A DNA stretch of 64,000 bases from Roseomonas sp. HF4 (lineage in GTDB: Bacteria; Pseudomonadota; Alphaproteobacteria; Acetobacterales; Acetobacteraceae): contig NZ_STGD01000008.1 in assembly GCF_005222755.1 (NCBI RefSeq), forward strand, positions 163,453-227,452, written 5' to 3'. Each line of letters starts with the position of its first letter. Positions within the stretch are counted from its first letter, which is position 1. The notes under the pieces are model-generated. The model was given only the letters and a program-made list of their open reading frames with translations, did no database searches and was not told the origin of the DNA. Both the position numbers and the translations under genes were made by a program. This document shows positions 35,551 to 44,417 of the stretch, one piece after another.

Positions 35551-36483
35551 ATGAAAATCGTCGCCTGCAACAGCAACCGGCCGCTCGCCGAGGCCGTGGC
35601 CGCCGCCTGCGGATTGCCGCTGACCAACGCTTCCGTCCGCCGCTTCGCGGACCTCGAGATCTTCGTCGAGATCCATGAGAACGTGCGCGGCGAGGACGTG
35701 TTCGTGGTGCAGTCCACGAGCTACCCGGCGAACGACAACCTGATGGAGCTGCTGATCACGCTGGACGCGCTCCGCCGCGCAAGCGCGCGGCGCATCACCG
35801 CGGTGATCCCCTATTTCGGCTATGCGCGGCAGGACCGGAAGTCGGGCAGCCGCACGCCGATCAGCGCCAAGCTGGTCGCGAACCTGATCACCGAGGCCGG
35901 CGCCGACCGGGTGCTGACGATGGACCTGCACGCGGCGCAGATCCAGGGCTTCTTCGACATCCCGGTGGACAACCTGTTCGCTGCGCCGCTGTTCTCGCGC
36001 GACATCCAGGAACGCTATGCGGGGCGGGAACTGATGATCGTCTCGCCCGATGTCGGCGGCGTGGTGCGCGCGCGCGCCATCGCGGCCAGGCTCGGCGTCG
36101 ACCTCGCCATCATCGACAAACGGCGCCCGCGCGCCGGCGTGTCGGAAGTGATGAACGTGATCGGCGAGGTCGAGGGCCGGCACTGCCTGCTGGTGGACGA
36201 CATCGTCGATTCCGGCGGCACGCTTTGCAACGCCGCCGCGGCGCTGCTGAAGGACGGCGCGCAGTCGGTGGGCGTCTATGTCACGCACGGCGTCTTCTCG
36301 GGCGGCGCTGTGGCGCGCATCGGCGCGGCGCCGATCGAGATGATGACCGTGACCGACAGCATCCAGGCGACCGAGGCGGTGCGCGTGTCGCGCAACATCC
36401 GCCAGCTGACCATCGCGCCGCTGCTGGCCGAGGCCATGAAGCGGATCAGCGAGGAAAGCTCGGTGAGCTCGCTGTTCAACTAA
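35551..36483 (+). CDS. prs: ribose-phosphate pyrophosphokinase
   Basis: Makes PRPP from ribose 5-phosphate and ATP, 310 aa. Signatures: [40 protein letters not shown] (ATP-binding flexible loop), [20 protein letters not shown], and the PRPP loop [20 protein letters not shown]. The start [16 protein letters not shown] is the family start; the frame that remains open to 35101 crosses the YD-repeat gene on the other strand and is not coding. Monocistronic, divergent from the YD-repeat gene by 140 bp. Confidence 0.95.
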   Translation: MKIVACNSNRPLAEAVAAACGLPLTNASVRRFADLEIFVEIHENVRGEDVFVVQSTSYPANDNLMELLITLDALRRASARRITAVIPYFGYARQDRKSGSRTPISAKLVANLITEAGADRVLTMDLHAAQIQGFFDIPVDNLFAAPLFSRDIQERYAGRELMIVSPDVGGVVRARAIAARLGVDLAIIDKRRPRAGVSEVMNVIGEVEGRHCLLVDDIVDSGGTLCNAAAALLKDGAQSVGVYVTHGVFSGGAVARIGAAPIEMMTVTDSIQATEAVRVSRNIRQLTIAPLLAEAMKRISEESSVSSLFN

Positions 36484-36647
36484 GCCTCAGGCGCCGCCGC
36501 CGTCCGGCGGCTTGGCTTGCGCGCCGCGCGCTGGCTCGCCGGCGGATGAGGCCGGGCTGGGCGCGGTCGCGCTTCGCGCTCCCGGCCCGATACGGGGCAT
36601 CGGGCCGCAAGGTGTTCGCGGCGGTGGGGGGGCTGTGCGGGGGGCGG

Positions 36648-37250
36648 ATGGATCCTGCAGCCGGGGTGATCGGGCTCTATCGACGGCACGGGCTGGCCTG
36701 GGCGGCGGATCGCGGCACCGCGCCGGGCGCCGAGGCGGCCTGGCTCGAACGGTTCATGGCACTGCTGCGGCCGGGCGGGACGGTGCTCGACATCGGCTGC
36801 GGCTCGGGCGCACCGATCGCCGCCACCCTCGTGGCGGCGGGTTTCGCCGTCACGGGGCTGGATTCCTCACCGCCGCTGCTTGCCCTGGCGCGTGGGCGCC
36901 TGCCGGGTGCGTCCTGGATCGAGGGCGACATGCGCCGGATGGCGCTCGGCGCGCGCTTCGACGGGCTGCTCGCCTGGGACAGCTTCTTCCACCTCGGCCA
37001 CGACGACCAGCGCGCCATGTTCGGGCGCTTCGCCGCCCATGCGGCGCCGGGTGCCGCGCTGATGTTCACCTCCGGCCCCGCGCATGGCGTGGCGATCGGC
37101 CGCTACGGTGGGGAGGCGCTGTTCCATGCCAGCCTCGATGCCGCGGAATACCGGGCGCTCCTCAGCACCGCCGGCTTCGCCGTGCTCGACCACAAGGCCG
37201 AGGATCCGGCCGCCGGCGGCCACACCGTCTGGCTGGCGCGGCATCGCTGA
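36648..37250 (+). CDS. class I SAM-dependent methyltransferase
   Basis: Cytoplasmic methyltransferase of 200 aa. Motif I is TVLDIGCGSGAPIAATLVAA, motif II FAVTGLDSSPPLLALARG, motif III EGDMRRMALGARFDGLLAWD and motif IV SFFHLGHDDQRAMFGRFAAH. The later SGPAHGVAIGRYGGEALFHA resembles trans-aconitate or tellurite-type methyltransferases, but the substrate is not assignable. The ATG at 36648 gives MDPAAGVIGLYRRH. It lies 165 bp after prs; the gap has no feature I recognise. Confidence 0.82.
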   Translation: MDPAAGVIGLYRRHGLAWAADRGTAPGAEAAWLERFMALLRPGGTVLDIGCGSGAPIAATLVAAGFAVTGLDSSPPLLALARGRLPGASWIEGDMRRMALGARFDGLLAWDSFFHLGHDDQRAMFGRFAAHAAPGAALMFTSGPAHGVAIGRYGGEALFHASLDAAEYRALLSTAGFAVLDHKAEDPAAGGHTVWLARHR

Positions 37251-37328
37251 GCGCGCTTGCCAAGCCGGCCCGCGCGGCCGATCTTCCGCCCGGGCCGCCC
37301 CGGCGGCATTCCGGAAGGACGACGCTCC

Positions 37329-37946
37329 ATGAAGCTGTACTACGCGCCGGGCGCCTGCTCGGTCGGCATCCATGTGCTGCTCGAGGAGACCGGCGCGCCG
37401 TATGAGGCCGTGCTGGTCAACCTCCGGGAGGGCGCGCAGTTCAAGCCGGACTTCACCGGGGTGAACCCGAAGTCGAAGGTGCCGACGCTCGAGCGTGACG
37501 ACGGCTCGGTGCTGACCGAATACCCGGCCATCGCCTTCTGGCTGGCGTCGCGCTTCCCGACCGCGGGGCTGATGCCGTCCGGCATGGACGCGCAGGCGCG
37601 CGCGCTGGAAGCGACCGACTACTGCGTCGCGACCATGCACATGCAGGGCTTCTCGCGCATCTTCCGCCCCGCGAATTTCGCGCCGACCGAAGCCGACCAC
37701 GCCGCCGTCAAGGCGCGCGGGGAGGAGATCTTCGGCAAGGGCCTCGCGCTGATGGACCGCGCTCTGGACGGCCGCGATTGGCTCGCGGGCACCTATTCCT
37801 TCGCCGATTCGGCGCTGTTCTATGTCTCCTTCTGGTGGAACGCCCGCCTCCAGAAGGACCTGCCCGGCAATGTCGGCGCGCATTACGCGCGCATGAAGGC
37901 GCGGCCGGCCGTGCAACGGACACTCGCGGCGGAGGGCCTCGCGTGA
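37329..37946 (+). CDS. glutathione S-transferase (first of a tandem pair)
   Basis: Soluble GST of 205 aa. The thioredoxin-fold N-domain starts MKLYYAPGACSVGIHVLLEE and contains VNPKSKVPTLERDDGSVLTE (cis-proline loop and glutathione-contacting E-S/T region); the helical C-domain ends MKARPAVQRTLAAEGLA. The APGACS opening marks the beta-class GST group, where a cysteine contacts glutathione. It overlaps the second copy by one base (TGATG), a recent tandem duplication. It may detoxify an electrophile or act in ring-fission metabolism. Confidence 0.9.
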   Translation: MKLYYAPGACSVGIHVLLEETGAPYEAVLVNLREGAQFKPDFTGVNPKSKVPTLERDDGSVLTEYPAIAFWLASRFPTAGLMPSGMDAQARALEATDYCVATMHMQGFSRIFRPANFAPTEADHAAVKARGEEIFGKGLALMDRALDGRDWLAGTYSFADSALFYVSFWWNARLQKDLPGNVGAHYARMKARPAVQRTLAAEGLA

Positions 37947-38569
37947 TGAAGCTGTTCTATTCCCCGGGCGCCTGCAGCGTCGGCATCCACGTCATCCTCG
38001 AGGAACTGGGCAAGCCCTACGAGCTCGGCCTGGTCGCGCTCAAGGACGGCGCGCAGCACAAGCCCGACTACGTCGCGGTCAACCCGAAGTCGAAGGTGCC
38101 GGCGCTGCTGCGGGACGACGGCTCGCTGCTGACGGAATTCCCGGTCATCGCGATGTGGCTCGGCCGCGCGAACCCGGAGGCCGGCCTGGTGCCCAAGGAC
38201 CTCGAGGGCGAGACGCGCTGCGCCGAGATGCTGGACTACGTCTGCGGCACCGTCCATCCGCAGGGCTTCACGCGGCAGTTCCGCGCGGCCAACTTCACCC
38301 CGCGGGAGGAGGACCTCCCCAAGGTGGTCGAGCAGGGCAAGACGCTCGCGAAGAAGTACTTCGACGTCCTGCAGGCCACCTGGACCGACGGAACCTGGGT
38401 GCTGCCCTCGGGCTATTCGGTGGCGGACGCCGCGCTGTTCTTCGTCGAGTACTGGGCGACGCGGCGGTCGGGCATGACGCTGCCGCCGCACCTCGACGCG
38501 CATCTCAAGGCGATGCTGGCGCGCCCGGCCGTGCAGCGCACCCTCGCGCAGGAGGGGCTGGCGGCTTGA
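37946..38569 (+). CDS. glutathione S-transferase (second of a tandem pair)
   Basis: Paralogue of the previous gene, 207 aa, with SPGACSVGIHVILEELGKPY, VNPKSKVPALLRDDGSLLTE and the same C-terminal MLARPAVQRTLAQEGLAA. The C-domain differs most (VCGTVHPQGFTRQFRAANFT versus CVATMHMQGFSRIFRPANFA), so the hydrophobic substrate pocket has diverged. Its stop overlaps the TTG start of the RidA gene, so the GST pair, RidA and phosphatase genes form a translationally coupled run. Confidence 0.9.
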   Translation: MKLFYSPGACSVGIHVILEELGKPYELGLVALKDGAQHKPDYVAVNPKSKVPALLRDDGSLLTEFPVIAMWLGRANPEAGLVPKDLEGETRCAEMLDYVCGTVHPQGFTRQFRAANFTPREEDLPKVVEQGKTLAKKYFDVLQATWTDGTWVLPSGYSVADAALFFVEYWATRRSGMTLPPHLDAHLKAMLARPAVQRTLAQEGLAA

Positions 38570-38967
38570 CCGCACCCTTCGACATCATCGGCCACCCGGC
38601 GCCGGGCGAGGCGCGGCCGTTCAGCCGCGCGACACGGGCCGGGGGGCTGGTGTTCGTCTCCGGCCATTCGGCGCCGCACGACCCGGCGCGCGGCGTCCTG
38701 CGCGGCGCGACGGCGGCCGAGCAGACGCGCCAGGCGCTGGCGATGGTCGCCGCAATCCTGCAGGACGCCGGCACATCGCTCGACCGCGCGGTGCAGGTCA
38801 CGATGCTCATCACCGACCCGGCCGACTACGCCGAATGCAACGCCGAATACGTGCAGCACTTCCCGGCCGGCCTGCCGGCGCGCCACACCGCGCGCTTCGG
38901 CGTGCCGACCGAGGCGAAGGTCGCCTTCGCCTGCATCGCCCTTGCCGGCTCCGAGGACACGCCATGA
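38566..38967 (+). CDS. RidA-family protein (enamine/imine deaminase)
   Basis: YjgF/YER057c/UK114 protein of 133 aa, normal for the family. It has AGGLVFVSGHSAPHDPARGV, QTRQALAMVAAILQDAGTSL and DRAVQVTMLITDPADYAECN, then ARHTARFGVPTEAKVAFACI, where the conserved arginine contacts the carboxylate of the enamine. The start is a TTG inside TTGA overlapping the second GST stop, with GGAGGGG eight bases upstream. It would deaminate reactive enamine/imine intermediates. The next gene starts inside its end (ATGA). Confidence 0.85.
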   Translation: MTAPFDIIGHPAPGEARPFSRATRAGGLVFVSGHSAPHDPARGVLRGATAAEQTRQALAMVAAILQDAGTSLDRAVQVTMLITDPADYAECNAEYVQHFPAGLPARHTARFGVPTEAKVAFACIALAGSEDTP

Positions 38968-39545
38968 CGCCCGCGCTCAACCCCATCCCCTTCTGGTTCC
39001 TCCGCCACGGCGAGACGGACTGGAACGCCCAGGGCCTGAGCCAGGGCCGCACCGACATCCCGCTCAACGCCATCGGCGTGATGCAGGCCGCCCGCGCGGC
39101 CGAGGCCATGCGCGGGCGCGGCATCGCGACCATCGTCGCCTCCCCGCTCGAGCGCGCGCTGCGCACCGCCGAGGCGGTGGCGGAGATGCTCTCCCTGCCC
39201 GTCGCGACCGACGCCGACCTGCAGGAAGTCGCCTTCGGCGAACAGGAAGGCCAGCCCATGGGCGACTGGTACGACGACTGGATCGAAGGACGCTACACGC
39301 CGGCCGGCGGCGAGACCTTCGCGGGGCTGCTGGCGCGCGGCGTCGCGGCCGTGAACCGCGCGACGGCGCTCCCCGGCCCCGTGCTGGTGGTCGCGCATGG
39401 CGCGCTGTTCCGCGCGCTGCGGCTCGCGCTCGGCCACGAGCCCAATGTCCGCACGCCGAACGCGCTGCCGACGCTCTGCACGCCGCCCGCGGGCGGCGGC
39501 GCCTGGGATGTCAGCCCGGTGGCGCTGCCGCCGCTGCCGGCGTAG
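38964..39545 (+). CDS. histidine phosphatase family protein (phosphoglycerate-mutase-like)
   Basis: Cytoplasmic histidine phosphatase of 193 aa. The phospho-histidine motif is FWFLRHGETDWNAQGLSQGR with the catalytic H in RHG; the second core residues are SPLERALRTAEAV (arginine) and VVAHGALFRALRLAL (histidine). Length and motif match small-molecule phosphatases of the PhoE/GpmB type rather than a glycolytic mutase. The 3' end overlaps the convergent DUF2339 gene by 35 bp. Last gene of the GST-RidA run. Confidence 0.88.
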   Translation: MTPALNPIPFWFLRHGETDWNAQGLSQGRTDIPLNAIGVMQAARAAEAMRGRGIATIVASPLERALRTAEAVAEMLSLPVATDADLQEVAFGEQEGQPMGDWYDDWIEGRYTPAGGETFAGLLARGVAAVNRATALPGPVLVVAHGALFRALRLALGHEPNVRTPNALPTLCTPPAGGGAWDVSPVALPPLPA

Positions 39546-42297
39546 CGGGCGGCACCACCACGAAGCGGCGGTAGATGGCGCCGAGCGCGATCAACGCCAG
39601 GCCCAGCCCCAGGAAGGACAGCACGCGCCAGAGCCCGACCAGCGCGTCCATGTCCACGAGGAACACCTTCAGCGTAACCAGCGCGATGACGGCCAGCGCG
39701 GCGAGGCGGATCTCCTTCCGTCCGCTGCGGATGCCGATCGCGAGCAGCAGCGCTCCCAGCAGCAGCCAGGCGCCGGAATAGGCGTACATCTCCGCCTCCC
39801 CGATCCGCGCGGTGCCGATCTTCCCGGCGTGGAAGGCGCGGCGCACCTCGAGCGTCACCCAGGCGAAGGCGGCGGCCAGCGCATAGAGGCCGAGCGCCTG
39901 CGGCAGGCCGCGCGGTGCCTGCACCTCCGGCGCACGCGCCAGCGCAAGCGCCACCAGCAGCGCGGGCAGCGCATAGGCCGCCGCCAGCGCGTTCAGCAGG
40001 GGCAGGCCGCCCACGGGCTCGCCGGCCGTCCAGGGGTTGTGCAGCAGCAGGATGCCGCCGAGCAGCAGGCCCGCCGCGCCCGCCGCGCGCGCGGACCAGA
40101 GCATGGCGACCCGCCCGCCCCGCCGATGCAGCAGGAGCGCCGCCCAGGCAGCGGCGAACAGCGCGCTCGCCTGCCAGGCGGCCTCGACGAATTCCCACCT
40201 TGCAAGCGCCAGCGAATGCGGCGCCATGCCCTCCGGCCGCGGCGCGCCGAGATGCACGGCGTGGCGGATCTCGAGCAGCACCAGCAGCACCGCGAACAGC
40301 GCCGCGCCGCATTCGAGCAGCCGCACCACCATGCCATCCCGCATGCGCAGGAATTCCCGCGCCGCCCACGCGAAGCAGAGCGCCGGCACGCCATAGGCCA
40401 GCAGCAGCCCATTGAGAACCGGCATCGAACCCCAGTCGTAGCCGAGCACGAAGCGGTTCAGCGCGAGCCGCACCAGCACGAGGACCGCGACGGCGAAGGC
40501 GACGCGCCGCAGCGGATCGAGCCCCGTGCGCCGCGCGATCATCGCGAGCGGCGGCAGGAACAGCGCGACGCCGAGCGTGAGCCACTGTTCCCGCAGCACT
40601 ATCGCGACGCCGAGCGCCAGCGCGGCGGTGGCGCCGGCTGCGTGCAGCCCCGCGCGGCCCTCGCTGCCCGCCCGCATGCCGCGCGCCGCCGCGCCGACAT
40701 GGATGGCCGCGACGCCGCAGGCGGCCAGCGCCCAGGACGGATCGGTGGCAAGTCCGCGCACCCGCGCATAGGCCACGAGCAGCGTCAGCACCGGCACCGC
40801 CGCCGCCAGCCCGGCCCAGGCCAGGCCGTGGCGCGCCTCCAGCGCCAGCCCCGCCGCGAGGTGCAGCGCGGCGAACAGCAGCGCCGCCACCAGGAAGCGC
40901 CACAGAACCCCCGGCACCAGCCCGCCCGGGATGATCGACTGCACCGCGCCCTCGATCGTGATGTCCTCGTCCAGCGGCGACCAGGTCGGCACGTTCCAGA
41001 CCAGCAGCAGCAGCAGGCCGACGCCCGCGAGGAACCACGGCAGCCGCGCGAGCGCAGGGTGCCGCAACCCCGCCGCCACCGCGACCGGGGAGAGCAGCAG
41101 CACGCCCGCCGCCGGCGCCAGGTCCGGCCCGCCGACCGCGACCGGCAGGAGCGCCAGGCCCAGCAGCACCGGCGGCACATGCGCGAGCCGCCGCCCGAGC
41201 GCGGTGCCGAGCGCGGGCTTCGGCAGCAGGAACAGGAACGCGGCGGCGGCCAGCACCACGAACACGGCCGGCGCCCAGAGGTCGAGGCCACGCGCCATGA
41301 TGCTGCCCGCCAGCACCCAGACCGCGCCGCCCGCCGCCGCGCACCAGCCGAGCCAGCCCCAGGCGGTGGCGCGCACCACCATCATCGCCGCGACGGTCGC
41401 TACCAACAGGTAGGCAAAGAGGCCCGGCAGGGACGGGTCCTGCGTCTCAACCAGGGCGGGCGAAACGAAGGCGGCGGCAAGGCCCACGGCGCCGACCAGC
41501 GGCCCGCGCCGGAGCGACAGCAGCAACCCGGCCCCGCCCGCGGCCGCCATGGCCAGGAACCCGGGCAGCGGCGGCAGCAGCGCATACATCGCGGTAGCGG
41601 CATAGGCGGCGCCGAACAGCGCCGCGACGCCGCCCGCGGCCAGCGCCGGCGGCCCGTAATCCGGCAGGGCGCGCACGCCGCCCGCCGGCGTCGGCCGGCG
41701 CGCGAGCCATTCGCCGGCGAGGATGAGCGCAAAGCCGAGCGCCGCCGCCAGGGCGCAGCGTGCCGCGGGGCCGAGCCAGCCTTCCTCGACCGCGAAGCGC
41801 ACCAGGAAGACCGCCGCCAGCAGCAGCGCGCCGGCACCGAGCCAGACACCCCAGCGCTGGGTGATCAGTTCCTCGAGGCTCGGGCCGGGGCGGGGCGCGA
41901 CCGGACCGTTGCGCGGGCCGTGCGCGGCCGGGCCGGCCCAGGGCGGCGGCGGCGCGGCGGCAGCCTCAGGCTGTGCGGGGGCGATGGGCGGCTCGGGCTG
42001 CGGCGACGCGGCGGCCTGGGTCTCGGGCCCCGCGGTGTCGGGCGGGGCCGGTGCCGCGGCGGCATCCGATGGCATTGCCGCGGGCGCGGCGCGCGCGTCC
42101 TCCGGCGGCCGGAACCCGGCCATCACCAGGGCCGCCGCCATGCCCGCGACCTCGCCCCGCAGCCGCGCGACATCCGCGCGCAAGGCCTCGGCGTCGCGCC
42201 GTGCCGCGCCGGCCCGCGCGAAACCGGCGATGCCGAGCACCGATCCCGCCAGGATCAGCAGCGCGATCAGGCCGGCCAGAAGGAAAAGGCTTTCCAT
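39511..42297 (-). CDS. DUF2339 polytopic membrane protein
   Basis: Very large inner-membrane protein, 928 aa, with a short N-terminal anchor, a coiled coil (about residues 35-65), an alanine/proline linker (about 70-140), then some 25 hydrophobic segments to the C-terminus. EELITQRWGVWLGAGALLLA, just after the linker, and EWLARRPTPAGG match the DUF2339 family opening, and LDEDITIEGAV is a soluble periplasmic patch. Function of the family is unknown. The ATG at 42297 follows GAGGTGG, so it is preferred over the GTG three codons upstream. No partner gene is evident. Confidence 0.85.
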   Translation of the reverse strand: MESLFLLAGLIALLILAGSVLGIAGFARAGAARRDAEALRADVARLRGEVAGMAAALVMAGFRPPEDARAAPAAMPSDAAAAPAPPDTAGPETQAAASPQPEPPIAPAQPEAAAAPPPPWAGPAAHGPRNGPVAPRPGPSLEELITQRWGVWLGAGALLLAAVFLVRFAVEEGWLGPAARCALAAALGFALILAGEWLARRPTPAGGVRALPDYGPPALAAGGVAALFGAAYAATAMYALLPPLPGFLAMAAAGGAGLLLSLRRGPLVGAVGLAAAFVSPALVETQDPSLPGLFAYLLVATVAAMMVVRATAWGWLGWCAAAGGAVWVLAGSIMARGLDLWAPAVFVVLAAAAFLFLLPKPALGTALGRRLAHVPPVLLGLALLPVAVGGPDLAPAAGVLLLSPVAVAAGLRHPALARLPWFLAGVGLLLLLVWNVPTWSPLDEDITIEGAVQSIIPGGLVPGVLWRFLVAALLFAALHLAAGLALEARHGLAWAGLAAAVPVLTLLVAYARVRGLATDPSWALAACGVAAIHVGAAARGMRAGSEGRAGLHAAGATAALALGVAIVLREQWLTLGVALFLPPLAMIARRTGLDPLRRVAFAVAVLVLVRLALNRFVLGYDWGSMPVLNGLLLAYGVPALCFAWAAREFLRMRDGMVVRLLECGAALFAVLLVLLEIRHAVHLGAPRPEGMAPHSLALARWEFVEAAWQASALFAAAWAALLLHRRGGRVAMLWSARAAGAAGLLLGGILLLHNPWTAGEPVGGLPLLNALAAAYALPALLVALALARAPEVQAPRGLPQALGLYALAAAFAWVTLEVRRAFHAGKIGTARIGEAEMYAYSGAWLLLGALLLAIGIRSGRKEIRLAALAVIALVTLKVFLVDMDALVGLWRVLSFLGLGLALIALGAIYRRFVVVPPATPAAAAAPPG

Positions 42298-42513
42298 GCG
42301 AGCCACCTCAGGCGCGGCCGCCGCGTCGCGTCAAGGCAACGCCGCACCGGGCACGCCAAGCCCATGAAGCGTTTCGCCCGGCCGCGCTTGCGCCGCCACC
42401 CCCCATCGCCTAGAACGCCCGCGCGCCGGCACCCCTGGAGGCCGGCGCTTGTCGTTCCGGCCCGCCGCACCGCGGCCCCGGGCGGCAGGCAACACATCTT
42501 AAGGAGCACGACC

Positions 42514-43185
42514 ATGGTCCAGACCATTCGGATCGAGGCCGCGGCGCGCGAGCAGGCAGGTAAGGGGGCAGCCCGCGCAACCCGGCGTCAGGGGCTCGTC
42601 CCCGCTGTCATCTACGGCGCGAAGAAGGATGCGACGCTGCTCGCCCTCGACCCGCGCTTGGTGATGAAGGAACTGCACAAGGGCGGCTGGCAGTCGCACC
42701 TCTATGAGGTGGCGATCGGCGACACCGCCGAGCGCTGCCTGATGCGCGACGTGCAGTTCCACCCCGTGACCGACCGCCCGATCCATGTGGACTTCCAGCG
42801 CCTGGCGCCGGGTGCCCGCATCCGACTGAAGGTCGCCGTCACGTTCCTGAACGAGGACACCTGCCCGGGGATCAAGGCCGGCGGCGTGCTCAACGTCGTT
42901 CGCCGCGAGATCGAGGTGATGGCCGATCCGGAGAACGTGCCGGAATCCTTCGAGATCGACCTCGCTGCCGCCGAGATCGGCGACGGCCTGCGCTGGTCCG
43001 CCGTGAAGGACACCTTCGGCACGAAGCCGGCGATCACGGGGCGCGACTTCATGGTCGCCTCGATCGCCGCGCCGACCGTGATCGAGGAAGAGCCCGTGGC
43101 CGCGGCCCCGGGTCCGGTCGAGGCGACGAAGCAGAAGGCGCCGGCCGGCTCCGCGGCGCCCGCGCCGGCGAAGAAGAAGAAGTGA
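42514..43185 (+). CDS. rplY: 50S ribosomal protein L25/Ctc
   Basis: 5S rRNA-binding ribosomal protein with a C-terminal extension, 223 aa (the general-stress CTC form). Residues about 5-90 are the L25 domain: RIEAAAREQAGKGAARATRR, GLVPAVIYGAKKDATLLALD, RDVQFHPVTDRPIHVDFQRL. Residues about 95-185 are the TL5-type C domain. The lysine/alanine-rich tail is usual. A TTAAGGAGC site lies 9 bp before the ATG. pth follows, with repeat copy 5 between, as in most alphaproteobacterial rplY-pth-ychF operons. Confidence 0.95.
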   Translation: MVQTIRIEAAAREQAGKGAARATRRQGLVPAVIYGAKKDATLLALDPRLVMKELHKGGWQSHLYEVAIGDTAERCLMRDVQFHPVTDRPIHVDFQRLAPGARIRLKVAVTFLNEDTCPGIKAGGVLNVVRREIEVMADPENVPESFEIDLAAAEIGDGLRWSAVKDTFGTKPAITGRDFMVASIAAPTVIEEEPVAAAPGPVEATKQKAPAGSAAPAPAKKKK

Positions 43186-43316
43186 GCGGGGGGGGAGGGG
43201 AACCTCCCCCGCGCCCCCTCCCTTCCTTGGCATTTGCCGCCGAGCCTGGGTGGTAGGGCGCCAAGTGACAGAGAAGGTTGAGGGGGGTCCGGGGGGAGAA
43301 GTTCCCTTCTCCCCCC
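43186..43316. repeat. modular palindromic repeat, copy 5 (A/B arms)
   Basis: Sits directly between the rplY stop and pth. Left arm type A (GGGGGAGGGGAACCTCCCCC, CCCCCTCCCTTCC), right arm type B (GGGCGCCAAGTGACAG, AAGGTTGAGGGGGGTCC, GGGGGGAGAAGTTCCCTTC). Ten bases separate its right end from the first pth ATG. Confidence 0.88.
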
Positions 43317-43326
43317 GCCATTGCCC

Positions 43327-43923
43327 ATGCCCATGCACGACGATGGACCGCTGCTCTGGGTCGGCCTCGGCAATCCGGGGTCCGATCACGCGCGCCAGCG
43401 GCACAACATCGGCTTCATGGCGGTGGACGAGATCGCGCGCCGGCACCGCTTCTCCCCCTGGCGCAAGCGCTTCAAGGGCGAAGCCTGCGACGGCACCATC
43501 GCCGGGCGCCGCGTCTTCGCGCTCAAGCCCATGACCTACATGAACGCGAGCGGCGATTCCGTGCAGCAGGCCGCCGCCTTCCTCAAGATCCCGGTCGGCG
43601 CCATCACCGCCTTTCATGACGAGCTCGACCTCGCGCCGGGCAAGGTGCGGGTGAAGCAGGGCGGCGGCGTGGCCGGCCACAACGGACTGCGCGACATGCG
43701 CCGCGCCTTCGGCAGCGCCGAGTTCTGGCGCGTGCGCCTGGGCATCGGCCACCCGGGCCACAAGGATGCGGTGACGGGCCACGTGCTCGGCAATTTCGCG
43801 AAGCAGGACCAGGCGTGGGTCGCGCGGCTGCTCGACGCCGTGGCCGATGGCGCGCCGCTGCTCGCAGAGGGGCGGCCCGAGGAGTTCATGACGCGCGTCG
43901 CGCTGCTGACGCAGGAGGGGTGA
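43327..43923 (+). CDS. pth: aminoacyl (peptidyl)-tRNA hydrolase
   Basis: Recycles peptidyl-tRNA released from stalled ribosomes, 198 aa. Signatures: WVGLGNPGSDHARQRHNIGF (catalytic His in RHNIG), LKPMTYMNASGDSVQQAAAF, FHDELDLAPGKVRVKQGGG and VAGHNGLRDMRRAFGSAEFW. Two nearby ATGs (43327 and 43333) and a TTG (43321) are possible starts. No ordinary Shine-Dalgarno stands before them; the only purine block is within the right arm of repeat copy 5. Coupled to the next gene (TGATG). Confidence 0.94.
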   Translation: MPMHDDGPLLWVGLGNPGSDHARQRHNIGFMAVDEIARRHRFSPWRKRFKGEACDGTIAGRRVFALKPMTYMNASGDSVQQAAAFLKIPVGAITAFHDELDLAPGKVRVKQGGGVAGHNGLRDMRRAFGSAEFWRVRLGIGHPGHKDAVTGHVLGNFAKQDQAWVARLLDAVADGAPLLAEGRPEEFMTRVALLTQEG

Positions 43924-44417
43924 TGGAAGACGAGGACCCCATGGCCGGCGCCTTCACGGGCCCCGGCCCGCAGGATCTCGCGAACGGGACGGGCGTCCTC
44001 GCCTCCGCCCTGGTGCGGGAGGCCGAGAGCCTGGCGCGGGCCGCCGCCGGCCTGCGCGAGACGCTGGACCTGTTCCTGATCGACGGCTTTTCGCCCGAGG
44101 CCGAGGACCGGCGCGTGATGCGCGAGGGCACGCGGGAAGCGGCGGCGCTGTCCGGCGCGCTGCTGCTGGCCGCGCGGCAATTGCTGCGCTTCACCGGCGA
44201 TCCGGTGCAGGCGGCGCACGAGACGGTCGGGCGGCTGCCGCGCGGCTCGCTCTCGATCGGCGAGATCGTGGGGCACCTGCGCGCCGCGGCGCTGGCGCCC
44301 GTCACGGATGACGGCGCGGCGCGCATCGCGGCGGCGACGATCGCCGAGACCTTCGCCGAGGAATTCGCAGCCGCCTGGGCCAAGGCCGCCCTGGCCGGCC
44401 CGGCCAAGGGGGGATGA
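43923..44417 (+). CDS. hypothetical helical protein between pth and ychF
   Basis: Not recognised, 164 aa. It is alanine-rich and predicted mostly helical, with no signal peptide or membrane segment; leucine-spaced stretches such as [20 protein letters not shown] and [20 protein letters not shown] suggest a bundle. Its ATG overlaps the pth stop and its stop overlaps the ychF start (ATGA), which ties it to the translation operon and argues for a real gene. Codon use matches its neighbours. Confidence 0.7.
   Translation: MEDEDPMAGAFTGPGPQDLANGTGVLASALVREAESLARAAAGLRETLDLFLIDGFSPEAEDRRVMREGTREAAALSGALLLAARQLLRFTGDPVQAAHETVGRLPRGSLSIGEIVGHLRAAALAPVTDDGAARIAAATIAETFAEEFAAAWAKAALAGPAKGG

Noticed and set aside
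39511..39545. 35-bp overlap of the convergent phosphatase and DUF2339 genes (and 19 bp for chaA/CPA2 at 18875)
   Set aside because: Small tail-to-tail overlaps are common in compact GC-rich genomes and need no special explanation.
39397..42513. Plus-strand open frame of more than 1000 codons running into rplY
   Set aside because: It is antisense to the DUF2339 gene, rich in Arg, Gln, His and Pro as expected of a GC-rich shadow frame, and matches no family. Only the part from 42514 (rplY) is real.
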